Part shown: positions 35,928 to 44,852 of the stretch, piece after piece
Layout of the letters: every line of letters starts with the position of its first letter
How positions within the stretch are numbered: the stretch's first letter is position 1
Source: Anaerolineales bacterium
GTDB lineage: Bacteria > Chloroflexota > Anaerolineae > 4572-78 > J111
Length of the DNA: 64,000 nt
NCBI GenBank assembly: GCA_020634855.1
Contig: JACKAU010000008.1
Location: forward strand, 366,298 to 430,297
Direction: 5' to 3'
Notes under the pieces: model-generated
Database searches by the model: none
Seen by the model: the letters and a program-made list of their open reading frames with translations, nothing else
Told to the model about the DNA's origin: nothing
Made by a program: the position numbers and the translations under genes

Positions 35928-36230
35928 TTAATCTTGGCCCATAATCCGAATATGATTATTGGTGTAGGGCAGTAAAGCCAGGTGACGGGCACGTTTGATG
36001 GCCACCGCCATGCCGCGCTGGTGTCTGGCGCATAACCCATTTTTTCGTCGAGGCAAGATCTCGCCGCTGTCGCCAACAAAACGGTTTAAATCATCCGCTT
36101 TTTTCCAATCAAGTTTTTTAGTTTTATCGGCGCAGAACACACACACCCGCCGCCTTGACCGGAAACGCGATGAGCGCGATCCTTGAAATCGTCTTCTATT
36201 GCCTTGATTTCTTTCTGTTCTCTTTTCCAT
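35928..36230 (-). CDS. rpsR: 30S ribosomal protein S18
   Basis: This 100-residue protein has a basic N-terminal extension and the S18 core (RRKNGLCARHQRGMAVAIKRARHLALLPY). Cysteines in CVFC and CARH form a zinc-type C-C-C-H set. GGAG lies ten bases before the ATG at 36230. It is third in rpsF-ssb-rpsR. Confidence 0.96.
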   Translation of the reverse strand: MEKRTERNQGNRRRFQGSRSSRFRSRRRVCVFCADKTKKLDWKKADDLNRFVGDSGEILPRRKNGLCARHQRGMAVAIKRARHLALLPYTNNHIRIMGQD

Positions 36231-36289
36231 AATTTTCAATACTCCTACCATACAGGTTCTAGATGGAACTTTTGAGGTTCATTAAGCGA

Positions 36290-36718
36290 TCAATTGTCCA
36301 GGTCGTCTCCAAAATCGGATAAAAAGTCGTCATCATCTTCATTATGATCGTCGCCATTGCGATTATACTTGAGTTTGGCTTTATCACGTGGCCCAAGGAT
36401 AATCATATCGCTGGCAACAATCTCTGTGCGGAAATGTCGCTGACCGTTGTCATCTTCCCAACTTCTGGTTTGTAACCTACCTTCTACATAAACTTGCTGG
36501 CTCTTGTACAGTTTTTGGTTGCAAATCTCGGCCAATCCTCCCCAAGCGACAACATTAAACCACTCTGTTTCTTCTCGACGTTCTCCACCGGGAGCAACCC
36601 AAGACCGGCTGGAAGCTAAACTGAACGACGTAACCGGCTTGCCGGAGGGGGTATATCGCATTTCCGGATCTCTACCCATATTGCCGATTACCATTACCTT
36701 ATTGAGTCCTCGTCCCAT
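36290..36718 (-). CDS. ssb: Single-stranded DNA-binding protein
   Basis: This 142-residue OB-fold protein coats single-stranded DNA. Motifs are NKVMVIGNMGRDPEMRYTPSG, TEWFNVVAWGGLAE and QVYVEGRLQTRSWED. The acidic tail ends DFLSDFGDDLDN and lacks the usual terminal DDDIPF-type tip that binds partner proteins. It lies between the S6 and S18 genes as in many bacteria. Confidence 0.95.
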   Translation of the reverse strand: MGRGLNKVMVIGNMGRDPEMRYTPSGKPVTSFSLASSRSWVAPGGERREETEWFNVVAWGGLAEICNQKLYKSQQVYVEGRLQTRSWEDDNGQRHFRTEIVASDMIILGPRDKAKLKYNRNGDDHNEDDDDFLSDFGDDLDN

Positions 36719-36733
36719 TTCACACCGCCTAAT

Positions 36734-37021
36734 TTAACTATCCGCATTTATCAACAAATAACGTATCACTTCTTCTGACAACTTAAGATTGCGCTCTAAC
36801 TGTCCAATTGACGACGGAGACATTTTTGTTTCCAAGCGCACGTACGTCCCTTCGCGATGATTGTTGATAGGGTAGGCTAGTGGCCGCCGCCCCCAAACAT
36901 CAACAGACGCCACTTCGCCGTCGATAGCCTTAACAAATCCCGAGACTTTTTCGATGACATTCGTGGCGCCTTCATCATCAACATTTGGCGATATGATGAA
37001 CGCAAGTTCATAATTACGCAT
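36734..37021 (-). CDS. rpsF: 30S ribosomal protein S6
   Basis: This 95-residue protein has the S6 pattern: MRNYELAFIISPN, DVWGRRPLAYPINNHREGTYV and EEVIRYLLI. It binds S18 on the 30S platform. GGAGG precedes the ATG by seven bases. It is the first gene of the operon. Confidence 0.96.
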   Translation of the reverse strand: MRNYELAFIISPNVDDEGATNVIEKVSGFVKAIDGEVASVDVWGRRPLAYPINNHREGTYVRLETKMSPSSIGQLERNLKLSEEVIRYLLINADS

Positions 37022-37079
37022 GTCAGTACCTCCTTTCTGTGGATTTTAGCCCCTGATCTATGCCAGGAGCAGAAAAGAA

Positions 37080-37096
37080 TAGGGCTAAAAGCCCTA
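37080..37096 (-). promoter_or_regulatory. Hairpin in the rpsF leader
   Basis: TAGGGCTAAAAGCCCTA forms a 7-bp stem with a 3-base loop, about 60 bases before the rpsF start. The minus strand then reads TTCTTTT. It may be an attenuator or part of an S6/S18 leader; the known CCG-containing motif was not confirmed. Confidence 0.4.
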
Positions 37097-37216
37097 CCTG
37101 ACAGCAATATCTATTGTTATGACCCTATCGTAAGACGGGTTTTGACAGGTATTTACCTTAACCAAAAATCTAGCAATAGATCGTACCTCAGGCTTTAAGA
37201 ATAGGCAAATTTAAAT

Positions 37217-39874
37217 CTAACGTTGTGATCGGGCCACAACCTCAATTTCACCAAACGGGAGGGTTTGATCCGGATCGTCTGGCAGAACCAGTTCGAAATG
37301 GTAGTGACCGGAGGGCACATCGGGCAGCAGGTCCAGATCCCAACGAGTGCGCAGCGTATCGCCCATTTGCCAGGTCACGTCACCCGGATTAAAAATATCA
37401 GACAGGGTTAAATTGAACCAGGCTTGTTGCACTTCACCGGCTTCGTTCACCAGCGCCACGTGAACGGTCGAGGCCGCCGGCAGCGGTCGCTCGACCTGCC
37501 AGCGGAGTTGTAATGAAATCCGGCTGCCGGCAGCGACCGGTTCATCCGGCCACTCCGCATCGAACAGAGTGGCATCGCCGAACAACTGCGGTTTGAGTGT
37601 CGGGGTGGTCGACCGCAGCGGCATTAAAGCCGGATTTGATCCCACATTGACCACCGCCTCATCCCACGGCAGGTCGAAGAGCAGTTCACCCTCTTCAACA
37701 GCCGGGGCCTGGGTGTATAGGCCAATTTGCAGGTGATATTGCCCAGGCGGAATATCCGGGGGTAGTTGAAGCTCACCGCGATCGTAAACGATTTCACCTT
37801 CCTGCCATTCATCAACGGGTCGATTATTAGCGGCGGGGGTCTGGCTCACTCCTTCGGCCCAGATCCGCCCCTGAATATCGACCAGCCGGACAAAGAAAGG
37901 CTCATCCGGTTTTTTGCCCAGATACTCCCAATAAAGCTCAAAGGCGACCGGCCGGCCCGGTTCAAACTCAGCATAACTGGGAGACCACTGCCAAGCCAAG
38001 AGCGAGGCAATACCGGTGTAGGTTTGATCATCAACATAATGGTCGATGCCCAAACTGGGGTAAATCCAGACGTAATCCAAACCTTGTAACGAAATGACTT
38101 TGACCGGATCAAAGCGGTCGGTAAAAAAATCGAACATGGCGTCATCGGGAAATCGCCGCTGGGTTTGGTTGATGTAGAAGATTACATAGTCGCTGGATAA
38201 AACCTTGCCCTTCTCTTTTGAATAGCTGATCGATTTCCCCAGAAAAAAGGGCGCAAAGGTCGATTCATACCAACTCGCTACCCGCGTCTCAGGAGAGGCC
38301 AGATTATGATTAAAGAAATCGGCGGCCAAGTCTAAACCCTCGCCCCAGCCGATGGTCAACACTTTTGACGCTCCCTGGATACCGCCTAACACCGGATTGT
38401 AGTAGGTGAAGTAGTAAGGAAACGACGCTACAATCAGGTAACTATTCAGTACGATGATCATGACAACTGGGATCAAAGCCGCGTACAGCTTTCTTTCCGA
38501 GTGGTGAATCAGCGCTTTGATCGGAGGTAGAGACAGCCCTAGATAGGCCACCCCAACTAGCCCGGCGGCGGCGATGAAATCGAGCCAGGGGTAAATCGGC
38601 AGCAAATAGCGCTCCTGTTTTTTCTCGCCGAAAGTCATAAACAGGATGTAGCCGGCGATAAAGATGAGAATGAGCGGCAGGTAGCTGTAAAAACGGTGCA
38701 GACCGCCGGCCTGGGATGTTATCGAGTCAGGGTCCTGCGGCTGTTCTGTTCGATCGGTTCGCTTAAGCATAACCCACGGCCAGCCGATCAAACCCAACAC
38801 CAGCCCGAGCATAACCAGCGGGGTAGTCCGATACAACCAGCTTACCGGGTAAAAAAGTGGCCCGGGGTCTTGGGAAATGACGCCCATAAAAAAGTTACCT
38901 TTGGCATGGCCGCCGCTGGCATATTTGTTGCCATAAGCAAAAATCGTTTCGATGGCGGTCAGCGGCACAGCCCACATCGCCGGCCAGACGATGATGACGG
39001 TAACCACAAAGGCTGCAAACCAGATCAGCCCGTCCACCACCGTATGGATTAGCTGGTCGGAAATCTGGGTCGGTAGAAAGGCCGGCGGCACAATGCCTAA
39101 TTTCGCTTTTGACGGGCTGAGATCACGCCGGCTAACCGGGTACGACTGGCTCCTAGCATCCTGAATTAAGAACCACAACCCGACCACCGCGATAAACGGC
39201 AGCAGGTACAGGGCCGGGCTTTTGCTCATAAAGGCCAGCCCCCCCCATACCCCCGAGACCACCAGCCATCGCTGGCTGGCTTTTTGGCCCCAAAAGATAA
39301 AAGCGGTTAAAACCGACAGCGTCATAAAAACCGTACTTAACGCATCGTGATGGATGACGCGCGAGAGGGCGATATGAAATGGGCTGAGGGCAATCAGCAG
39401 CGCCGCCACAAAGGCGATTGGCCCGCCAAAAAGCCGCCGTCCCAACCAATAAACCGCCACCACCCACAGCGATACAATCAAGACTGTGCCTAATCGCTCC
39501 GGCACAATCAGGTTGGGATCGAGCGGATTGGTAGAGGCGTTGACCACATAATCATAGAGCGACACCGTCCGGCGCTGTGGCAGCCAACTTAGCCAAAAAC
39601 CGAAGCTGCCGGTCCACATAGTGGTTACGCCGGGGTGTCCGGTGCGCAAAGTACAGGCCAACCCGTGGGCGGTAAATTGCCAGGCTGAGATAACGGAGTC
39701 GCACTGGTAAGCGTCGTTCATCAAGCCGGCCAGGAAATTACGCGAGCGATCAACCCACAGAAATTCGTCCGGGGTGAGAAATCGACCCAGAGCAAGGACG
39801 CGCGGGATGAAGGCGACAAAAAAGAGAAAGAGAGAGGTTATAAGATTTGAACGTAGCAGGTTTGAAACCATCAT
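37217..39874 (-). CDS. GT39-like membrane glycosyltransferase (ArnT/PMT type)
   Basis: This is an 885-residue GT-C enzyme. Near residue 30 is the conserved loop FLTPDEFLWVDRS, whose Asp-Glu pair marks the PMT/ArnT active site. About ten transmembrane helices follow to roughly residue 500, and a C-terminal beta-rich domain (about 590-885) lies outside the membrane. It should transfer a sugar from a lipid carrier to protein or lipid. The start at 39874 follows the paralogue stop by 13 bp; the frame itself extends to 40036 inside that gene. A 36-residue polar insert follows LWFLIQD, absent in the paralogue. Confidence 0.85.
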   Translation of the reverse strand: MMVSNLLRSNLITSLFLFFVAFIPRVLALGRFLTPDEFLWVDRSRNFLAGLMNDAYQCDSVISAWQFTAHGLACTLRTGHPGVTTMWTGSFGFWLSWLPQRRTVSLYDYVVNASTNPLDPNLIVPERLGTVLIVSLWVVAVYWLGRRLFGGPIAFVAALLIALSPFHIALSRVIHHDALSTVFMTLSVLTAFIFWGQKASQRWLVVSGVWGGLAFMSKSPALYLLPFIAVVGLWFLIQDARSQSYPVSRRDLSPSKAKLGIVPPAFLPTQISDQLIHTVVDGLIWFAAFVVTVIIVWPAMWAVPLTAIETIFAYGNKYASGGHAKGNFFMGVISQDPGPLFYPVSWLYRTTPLVMLGLVLGLIGWPWVMLKRTDRTEQPQDPDSITSQAGGLHRFYSYLPLILIFIAGYILFMTFGEKKQERYLLPIYPWLDFIAAAGLVGVAYLGLSLPPIKALIHHSERKLYAALIPVVMIIVLNSYLIVASFPYYFTYYNPVLGGIQGASKVLTIGWGEGLDLAADFFNHNLASPETRVASWYESTFAPFFLGKSISYSKEKGKVLSSDYVIFYINQTQRRFPDDAMFDFFTDRFDPVKVISLQGLDYVWIYPSLGIDHYVDDQTYTGIASLLAWQWSPSYAEFEPGRPVAFELYWEYLGKKPDEPFFVRLVDIQGRIWAEGVSQTPAANNRPVDEWQEGEIVYDRGELQLPPDIPPGQYHLQIGLYTQAPAVEEGELLFDLPWDEAVVNVGSNPALMPLRSTTPTLKPQLFGDATLFDAEWPDEPVAAGSRISLQLRWQVERPLPAASTVHVALVNEAGEVQQAWFNLTLSDIFNPGDVTWQMGDTLRTRWDLDLLPDVPSGHYHFELVLPDDPDQTLPFGEIEVVARSQR

Positions 39875-39887
39875 TCGTTTCCAAAAA

Positions 39888-42431
39888 CTAATCGGGCCGA
39901 TCTTTCCGAATAAATGTCCACGGCACGGTCCAATAATCCTGGCCATCGGCCAGCAGCAGACGTTGGCCGGTGTCCGGCCGGTAGAGGCCAACAATAACTT
40001 TGTAGTAGCCGGGTTGAAAGTCAAAAGGGACGGCAATCAAATATTCATCAACCACGACTTCGCCGTTAAGCCAAGCGCCGGTCGGCAGCGTACCTCGGCG
40101 CGGCTGAGTATCGACCCCCGCCACGCGCTCGTCGGTTTCGGCGTCCAGGATTTGGGCAAAAACGGTGTAATCCGGCAGGGGCGACTGCTTAGCCTGCCAG
40201 GCCACCGTTAATCCCACAAAGTCGGTACTCGGATTGATTTGGTAGCCCACCAGCGCAATTTGATCGTCAAAGATCACCTCACCGGCTCGACTCAAGTTGG
40301 GGGGCGCAGCAAACCGGCGCAGATCGATATCGCCCAGCGGCTGTTCATCGACAAACAAGGTGTAACGACCTCGCTCCAAATCTTCCGGTAGATTCAAACG
40401 GTATCGGCTGACCATCATCGCCTCACCAACCGGCGTCAAGTTACTCGGCGTTTCAGCCACAATCGGCAACGATGAACCGGCCGGGGGCGCAGCCGCCCGC
40501 GAAGTCTGAGCCACCCCTGCCTCGGCTGCGCCATCGTCAACTGAAAGATGCAGCGTGACGCTCGGTAAATTCGATATCGAAACTTCATTAGCCAGCCATA
40601 ATACGTCCACGTCCAGCGGCTGTCCAATCGTGCCGTAGGGACTGAGCGGGCGGTAGCCAAGCGGGCCGGCGTCGGGTGGCAACATCTGCAAAGCTGGCCC
40701 GGCAAAAACGCTGACGTAAGGCAGCCCGTTCAACGTCACCGCAAAAACCGGGCCAGCGGTGTTATAGTATTCGATGGCTGCCGGCGCTGGTTCACCGGAT
40801 TGAAGCTGTTTGCTATAGAGCACCACATAGTCCAAATGATCGCCGCTAATATCCGACAGCCGGCCCCCAAAATAGGGCGCGACTGTCGAGGCGTAAGGCG
40901 TACCGACCCGGCTGCCCGGCGCAGTTCGCTGGAGGAAGCGACCCACCTGATCCAAACCTTCCCCCCACCCATATTTTACCACACGCGGCGCGAGAAAGGG
41001 ACCGCCGGCTATTGGATTGAAATAAGTGAAGTAGTAGGGGGCGTAAGGCAGCAAAATAACCAACGCCGATAGCGTCAAAGTGATCACAAAAGGCAGATGT
41101 CGGAAATCGGCGGCGGGGCGGCGTTTGGTCTGATGATCACGTAAGATAAAAGTGGCATACAATCGATACCAACCAGCGGCGGCGATGAAGGATAACGGCG
41201 GAAAGATGGGCAGGATGTAACGCGGGCTGCGCTTATCGCCGAGGGTCATAAACAACAAGAACAATAAAACGAAGACCGCCAGCCAGAACAACGGTGAATT
41301 GAGCACAGCCCCGGCCTCCTGGCCGGATCGATCCGGTCGGCGGGTCAGCCCAGGAAAGAGCATAACGATCAAGCCAACCGTCACCAACGGGCTAAGTTTA
41401 AAAGCGCCATGGACGACATAGTAGAAAGGCCCCAGATCAGGCACCAGCCAATAGTTTTCATCATCGGCTTCGTCGTGATCGGTGGCCGAAATGAAGCCAT
41501 TTTCAACGACGGCCCAAGGCCGTCCCAACGGATCGACCCAGGCAGCCGGCCAGACCACCACAAAGGTCAGGTAGGCGGCTACCCCCCACAGCAAAAACCG
41601 TCGTACCCAAACCCCGCTCGATGATCGATCGAGCCAGATTCGACTCACAAATAACAGGCCGGCGAAGGGGATCAAAAACAGCGCCGGCGCTTTCGATAGA
41701 AAGGCCAGCCCCGCCGCCACCCCGGATAAAAGCACAAAAAGCGTCTCACTCCATTTTCCGGCGACCTTGCCATCCTGAGCTTCCGCATCCCCGCCACCTT
41801 GCCATTCTGCATCTCGATCACTCTGTTCCCCTGCTACTTTGCCACCTGGCCACCTTGCTACCCTGCAACCCTGCAAAAGCAATAAGACTGAGATCATCAT
41901 CAACATCGCAGCCGGCGCATCGTGGCCGAGAATACGAGAGAGCGAGACGATGTGAGGATCGAGCGCGATAAATACAGCGCCAATGAAAGCAACGGTTGCG
42001 CCAAAAAGCGGACGAGCTAAACCGTAGATAAGCACCACCCCCAATGAGGTCGCGACGGCCATCGGCCAGCGGGTGGCGGCCAGAACCGGTAGATCGGTCC
42101 TGAATTCGGGCAGGGAGGTCAACCAATCGGCCAGGGGGAGGCCCAGAACCGTATGATTGAACTGGTAGTAAAGGGCCAAACCCAGACTGCCCAACCAAGT
42201 TGTGGTGACGGCCGGGGTCAGATTAACGCTGGTTCCGGCCAGGTCGCCCCTAAGCAGGGCCGCCAAGAACTGAGCCGAGCGATAGACCCATTTGGCCTCG
42301 TCGGCGGTTACAAAACGCTGCAAGTCATAAAGGCGAGGCAGTAACGCTAAGATGAAAAGGCCGAGGTACACGATGACCCCGGCAGCAATCGCTCTATTCT
42401 TCTGTTGGACGGTTCTACCTGCTTTTGACAT
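39888..42431 (-). CDS. GT39-like membrane glycosyltransferase, paralogue
   Basis: This 847-residue enzyme has the same architecture: RFVTADEAKWVYRSAQFL near residue 37, then FLSKAPALFLIPFAG, LFMTLGDKRSPRYILPIFP, and a C-terminal beta-domain. Residues about 193-230 are an unusual Gly/Lys/Asp-rich insert (GGKVAGEQSDRDAEWQGGGD) encoded by repeat-like DNA at roughly 41750-41885. It replaces a short loop in the neighbour. Both genes read leftward and are probably co-transcribed. The sugar and acceptor are unknown. Confidence 0.85.
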   Translation of the reverse strand: MSKAGRTVQQKNRAIAAGVIVYLGLFILALLPRLYDLQRFVTADEAKWVYRSAQFLAALLRGDLAGTSVNLTPAVTTTWLGSLGLALYYQFNHTVLGLPLADWLTSLPEFRTDLPVLAATRWPMAVATSLGVVLIYGLARPLFGATVAFIGAVFIALDPHIVSLSRILGHDAPAAMLMMISVLLLLQGCRVARWPGGKVAGEQSDRDAEWQGGGDAEAQDGKVAGKWSETLFVLLSGVAAGLAFLSKAPALFLIPFAGLLFVSRIWLDRSSSGVWVRRFLLWGVAAYLTFVVVWPAAWVDPLGRPWAVVENGFISATDHDEADDENYWLVPDLGPFYYVVHGAFKLSPLVTVGLIVMLFPGLTRRPDRSGQEAGAVLNSPLFWLAVFVLLFLLFMTLGDKRSPRYILPIFPPLSFIAAAGWYRLYATFILRDHQTKRRPAADFRHLPFVITLTLSALVILLPYAPYYFTYFNPIAGGPFLAPRVVKYGWGEGLDQVGRFLQRTAPGSRVGTPYASTVAPYFGGRLSDISGDHLDYVVLYSKQLQSGEPAPAAIEYYNTAGPVFAVTLNGLPYVSVFAGPALQMLPPDAGPLGYRPLSPYGTIGQPLDVDVLWLANEVSISNLPSVTLHLSVDDGAAEAGVAQTSRAAAPPAGSSLPIVAETPSNLTPVGEAMMVSRYRLNLPEDLERGRYTLFVDEQPLGDIDLRRFAAPPNLSRAGEVIFDDQIALVGYQINPSTDFVGLTVAWQAKQSPLPDYTVFAQILDAETDERVAGVDTQPRRGTLPTGAWLNGEVVVDEYLIAVPFDFQPGYYKVIVGLYRPDTGQRLLLADGQDYWTVPWTFIRKDRPD

Positions 42432-42495
42432 TGCTAATTATCTTACCACGCCACGCAACCCCTGGCAAAGGGACCCAATTTCAACAAAACAAGAA

Positions 42496-42525
42496 AATGG
42501 CCCGACCGGGTGGGGTCGGGCCATT
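42496..42525 (-). terminator. Terminator of the BTAD regulator gene
   Basis: AATGGCCCGACC (42496-42507) and GGTCGGGCCATT (42514-42525) make a 12-bp stem with a 6-base loop. The minus strand then reads TTCTTG, a short U-rich end. It separates the regulator from the glycosyltransferase pair. Confidence 0.7.
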
Positions 42526-42629
42526 GGCTAGAGATTGGTACATGCGAGGAGTAAGTGGGGATTATGGGAGGATTTATGAACGCTGGGATCATTATAACCC
42601 CAGCGACTCAACCAAAACTCAATCTTGCC

Positions 42630-43868
42630 TCATAAGACCGAGGCTTCCAGTCCGGCCAGAACCAAGCTGTCGTGTCCCTCGGCAATCTGCCGGTAAAGCG
42701 CCTGGGTTTCCGGCGAAGGTGTGACGTCCAACTCCGATTGCAACGTTTCGACACATTGAAAATATTGGCGCAGAGCCAGTTGGCGTTGACCACGAGCCAG
42801 GTAGCCCCACATCAACCAGCGATGGGCGTCTTCGTAGCAGCGATCGTGCCGCAGTACTTTTTGGCCGAGGTGGATCAGTTTTGAGTATTCTTGCTGAGCC
42901 AGATAATATTCGCTCAGGCGGCTGGTCAAATCCAAATAGAGACTCCGCAAATGTTCGCGTTGAACATAGGCCCATTCTTCAAATAGGTCATCGGCCATAA
43001 AATCGCCGGCGTAGAGCCGTTCAGCCAGGGTATAGACGGCGGCGGCTTCTTTATGGCGATCGCCGGCTTGCTCCAACACCCGGCCGGTCTCGACCCGCTC
43101 TTTGAATTCCACATAGTCGATCCAGATATTCAAGGCCGGATTGAGCAGATAGCAATCATTCTCGAAGAGGATGGGAGACAGAGTTGGATCATCTCGACGT
43201 AAGGTGTGGCGCAGGCAGTAGATGGCCTGGTGCAGGTTGCGGCGGGCGGCTTCGAAGTTGGCTTCAGGCCAGAAGAGATCCATCAATGTCTCTTTAGGAA
43301 CCGGACGGGCGTGATTAGCAACCAAGTATCTCAGAACCGAACGCGCCTTTAAACTGTTCCACTCTGAAATACATTGGTCGTTGTGAAAAATCTGAAATCG
43401 GCCGAAGCAGTAGATTTTGAAGTCGATCCGGGCTTGTTTGGCCGGTTTTTCTATGTGAGCCGGCTCATCTTCAGCCCGACCGAGCATGTGCTGGAGCCGT
43501 TGGCGCAGTTCGCCCTCCAACTGGCCGGCATTGTCTGCCGCCTGACGGTAGCGATCCACATCAGACTGGTACTGCTGGCACAAACGGCAAAGGTGCTCAG
43601 CCACCAGCAACATCTCGGCGTCTATCCCGGCTTTTTCCGGTTGATCCAGAGCTTTCTTGAGCAGTCCGGCGACCTGCTGGTACTGACCATTTTCTAAAAA
43701 ACGATGGACTACAGCCCAGACATGGTCCCACTCTAGACCATTATCTTGGCCGGCCAATTTACAATCGGAGGCGTGTTTTGCCGACTTCGGCAGGATAAAG
43801 CAGGGTTGATTAGGGGTGATGCTTGAAGCTTTGTTACTATGGCTATAATCGACCATATTCATTGTCAT
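42630..43868 (-). CDS. BTAD-domain transcriptional regulator
   Basis: This is a 412-residue regulator. Residues about 150-250 form an OmpR-like winged helix (YCFGRFQIFHND, LKARSVLRYLVANHARPVPKETLMDLFWP) and about 255-405 the BTAD helical domain (LYAGDFMADDLFEEWAYVQREHL). The architecture is SARP-like but with an extra N-terminal helical segment. Start is ambiguous: ATG 43868 directly follows AAAGGTGAGG and ATG 43862 is six bases further. Target unknown; the small membrane protein or the glycosyltransferases nearby are candidates. Confidence 0.87.
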   Translation of the reverse strand: MTMNMVDYSHSNKASSITPNQPCFILPKSAKHASDCKLAGQDNGLEWDHVWAVVHRFLENGQYQQVAGLLKKALDQPEKAGIDAEMLLVAEHLCRLCQQYQSDVDRYRQAADNAGQLEGELRQRLQHMLGRAEDEPAHIEKPAKQARIDFKIYCFGRFQIFHNDQCISEWNSLKARSVLRYLVANHARPVPKETLMDLFWPEANFEAARRNLHQAIYCLRHTLRRDDPTLSPILFENDCYLLNPALNIWIDYVEFKERVETGRVLEQAGDRHKEAAAVYTLAERLYAGDFMADDLFEEWAYVQREHLRSLYLDLTSRLSEYYLAQQEYSKLIHLGQKVLRHDRCYEDAHRWLMWGYLARGQRQLALRQYFQCVETLQSELDVTPSPETQALYRQIAEGHDSLVLAGLEASVL

Positions 43869-43988
43869 CCTCACCTTTCTAATTATCACGGTATCTACGT
43901 ACGATGATTGGCTTTTAATCGCGGTACTTCAGCGGTGTATGCCATTCATCGCTCTCCATTTGCGGAAACGTGCTAGTCACCTATATAG

Positions 43989-44303
43989 TTACTTATCACG
44001 CGGCGATGGCGCCAGCAGCCCGGCCATCGCGCCGACCGCAGCCGAACCCATCGCCACCATTGCTTCAGAACTGTGCCCCGTCCCAAACAAGGCCAGGACC
44101 AGAGCGCCAACCAGCGAAAACAGGACGGCCAGACCGAGCGTCGCAACCACGATGCGATAAACCCAAATGTCTGGGGTAGAGACGTTTGGGTCCAATCGAT
44201 CCGGCATGGTACTTTTATTTCGCAACTGCTCAAGTGACCAATGTAGCTCGGCCGGCGGCGAGTTGGTTTCGTTTACATCAGCCATTCGTTTTGATAAACT
44301 CAT
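43989..44303 (-). CDS. Small hypothetical membrane protein
   Basis: This 104-residue protein has a soluble N-terminus (1-46), a transmembrane helix (about 48-72, YRIVVATLGLAVLFSLVGAL) and a short Gly/Ala-rich second helix (about 80-98). GGAGG seven bases before the ATG supports it. No family was recognised. Confidence 0.65.
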   Translation of the reverse strand: MSLSKRMADVNETNSPPAELHWSLEQLRNKSTMPDRLDPNVSTPDIWVYRIVVATLGLAVLFSLVGALVLALFGTGHSSEAMVAMGSAAVGAMAGLLAPSPRDK

Positions 44304-44852
44304 TGTTAGCCCTCCTTACGATCTTACGGCGTTGTTTGAAGACAACGGTAACATCAATAGATTTAACGCTTACCCGATGTTTATCATAACAGAGCGGGCT
44401 TCCGAGGAGTGGAAGTGCCGTTCTGAATTTACTTCGAAGATTCGGAGGGGTTGGCGACATAAAGCTATCAAAGCTCAACAGACCAAATTGGCTCAGCCTA
44501 AATATGGCCCCTTTTACCTACTTACCAGGCCAAAGAGTGTGATCTATAGCACAGACTTTATAGCCAATCTATGGTATGATTAGAATGGGTTTCTAACTTT
44601 TTATAACTGTTTTACACCACTGCCGAACGACTTTTTATCTCACTTTCATCCACCGAATTAACAATTTACGCTTCATTATACTACCCGGCCTGAGCAACAG
44701 TGTGGCTTGGCTCAGGATTACGGCTACCGGGTTTCCGGAGCTCGACACTTTTTTCAATTAATAAATGTATACGTTTAAGGTTGTTTTTTGGGACGGGCAT
44801 CAGGCCAGATCCCATTTAAGAAGGCTGCGTGTCTAGTTGTTGGGAGGGCATA
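44304..44852. other. Divergent intergenic region, nothing firm seen
   Basis: The region lies between leftward and rightward genes and must hold both promoters, but no convincing -35/-10 pair, repeat or RNA was found. An open frame from 44167 to 44583 overlaps the small membrane protein gene antisense and is not credible. Confidence 0.3.

Noticed and set aside
44167..44583. A 138-codon rightward ORF
   Set aside because: Overlaps the small membrane protein gene antisense; residues show no pattern.
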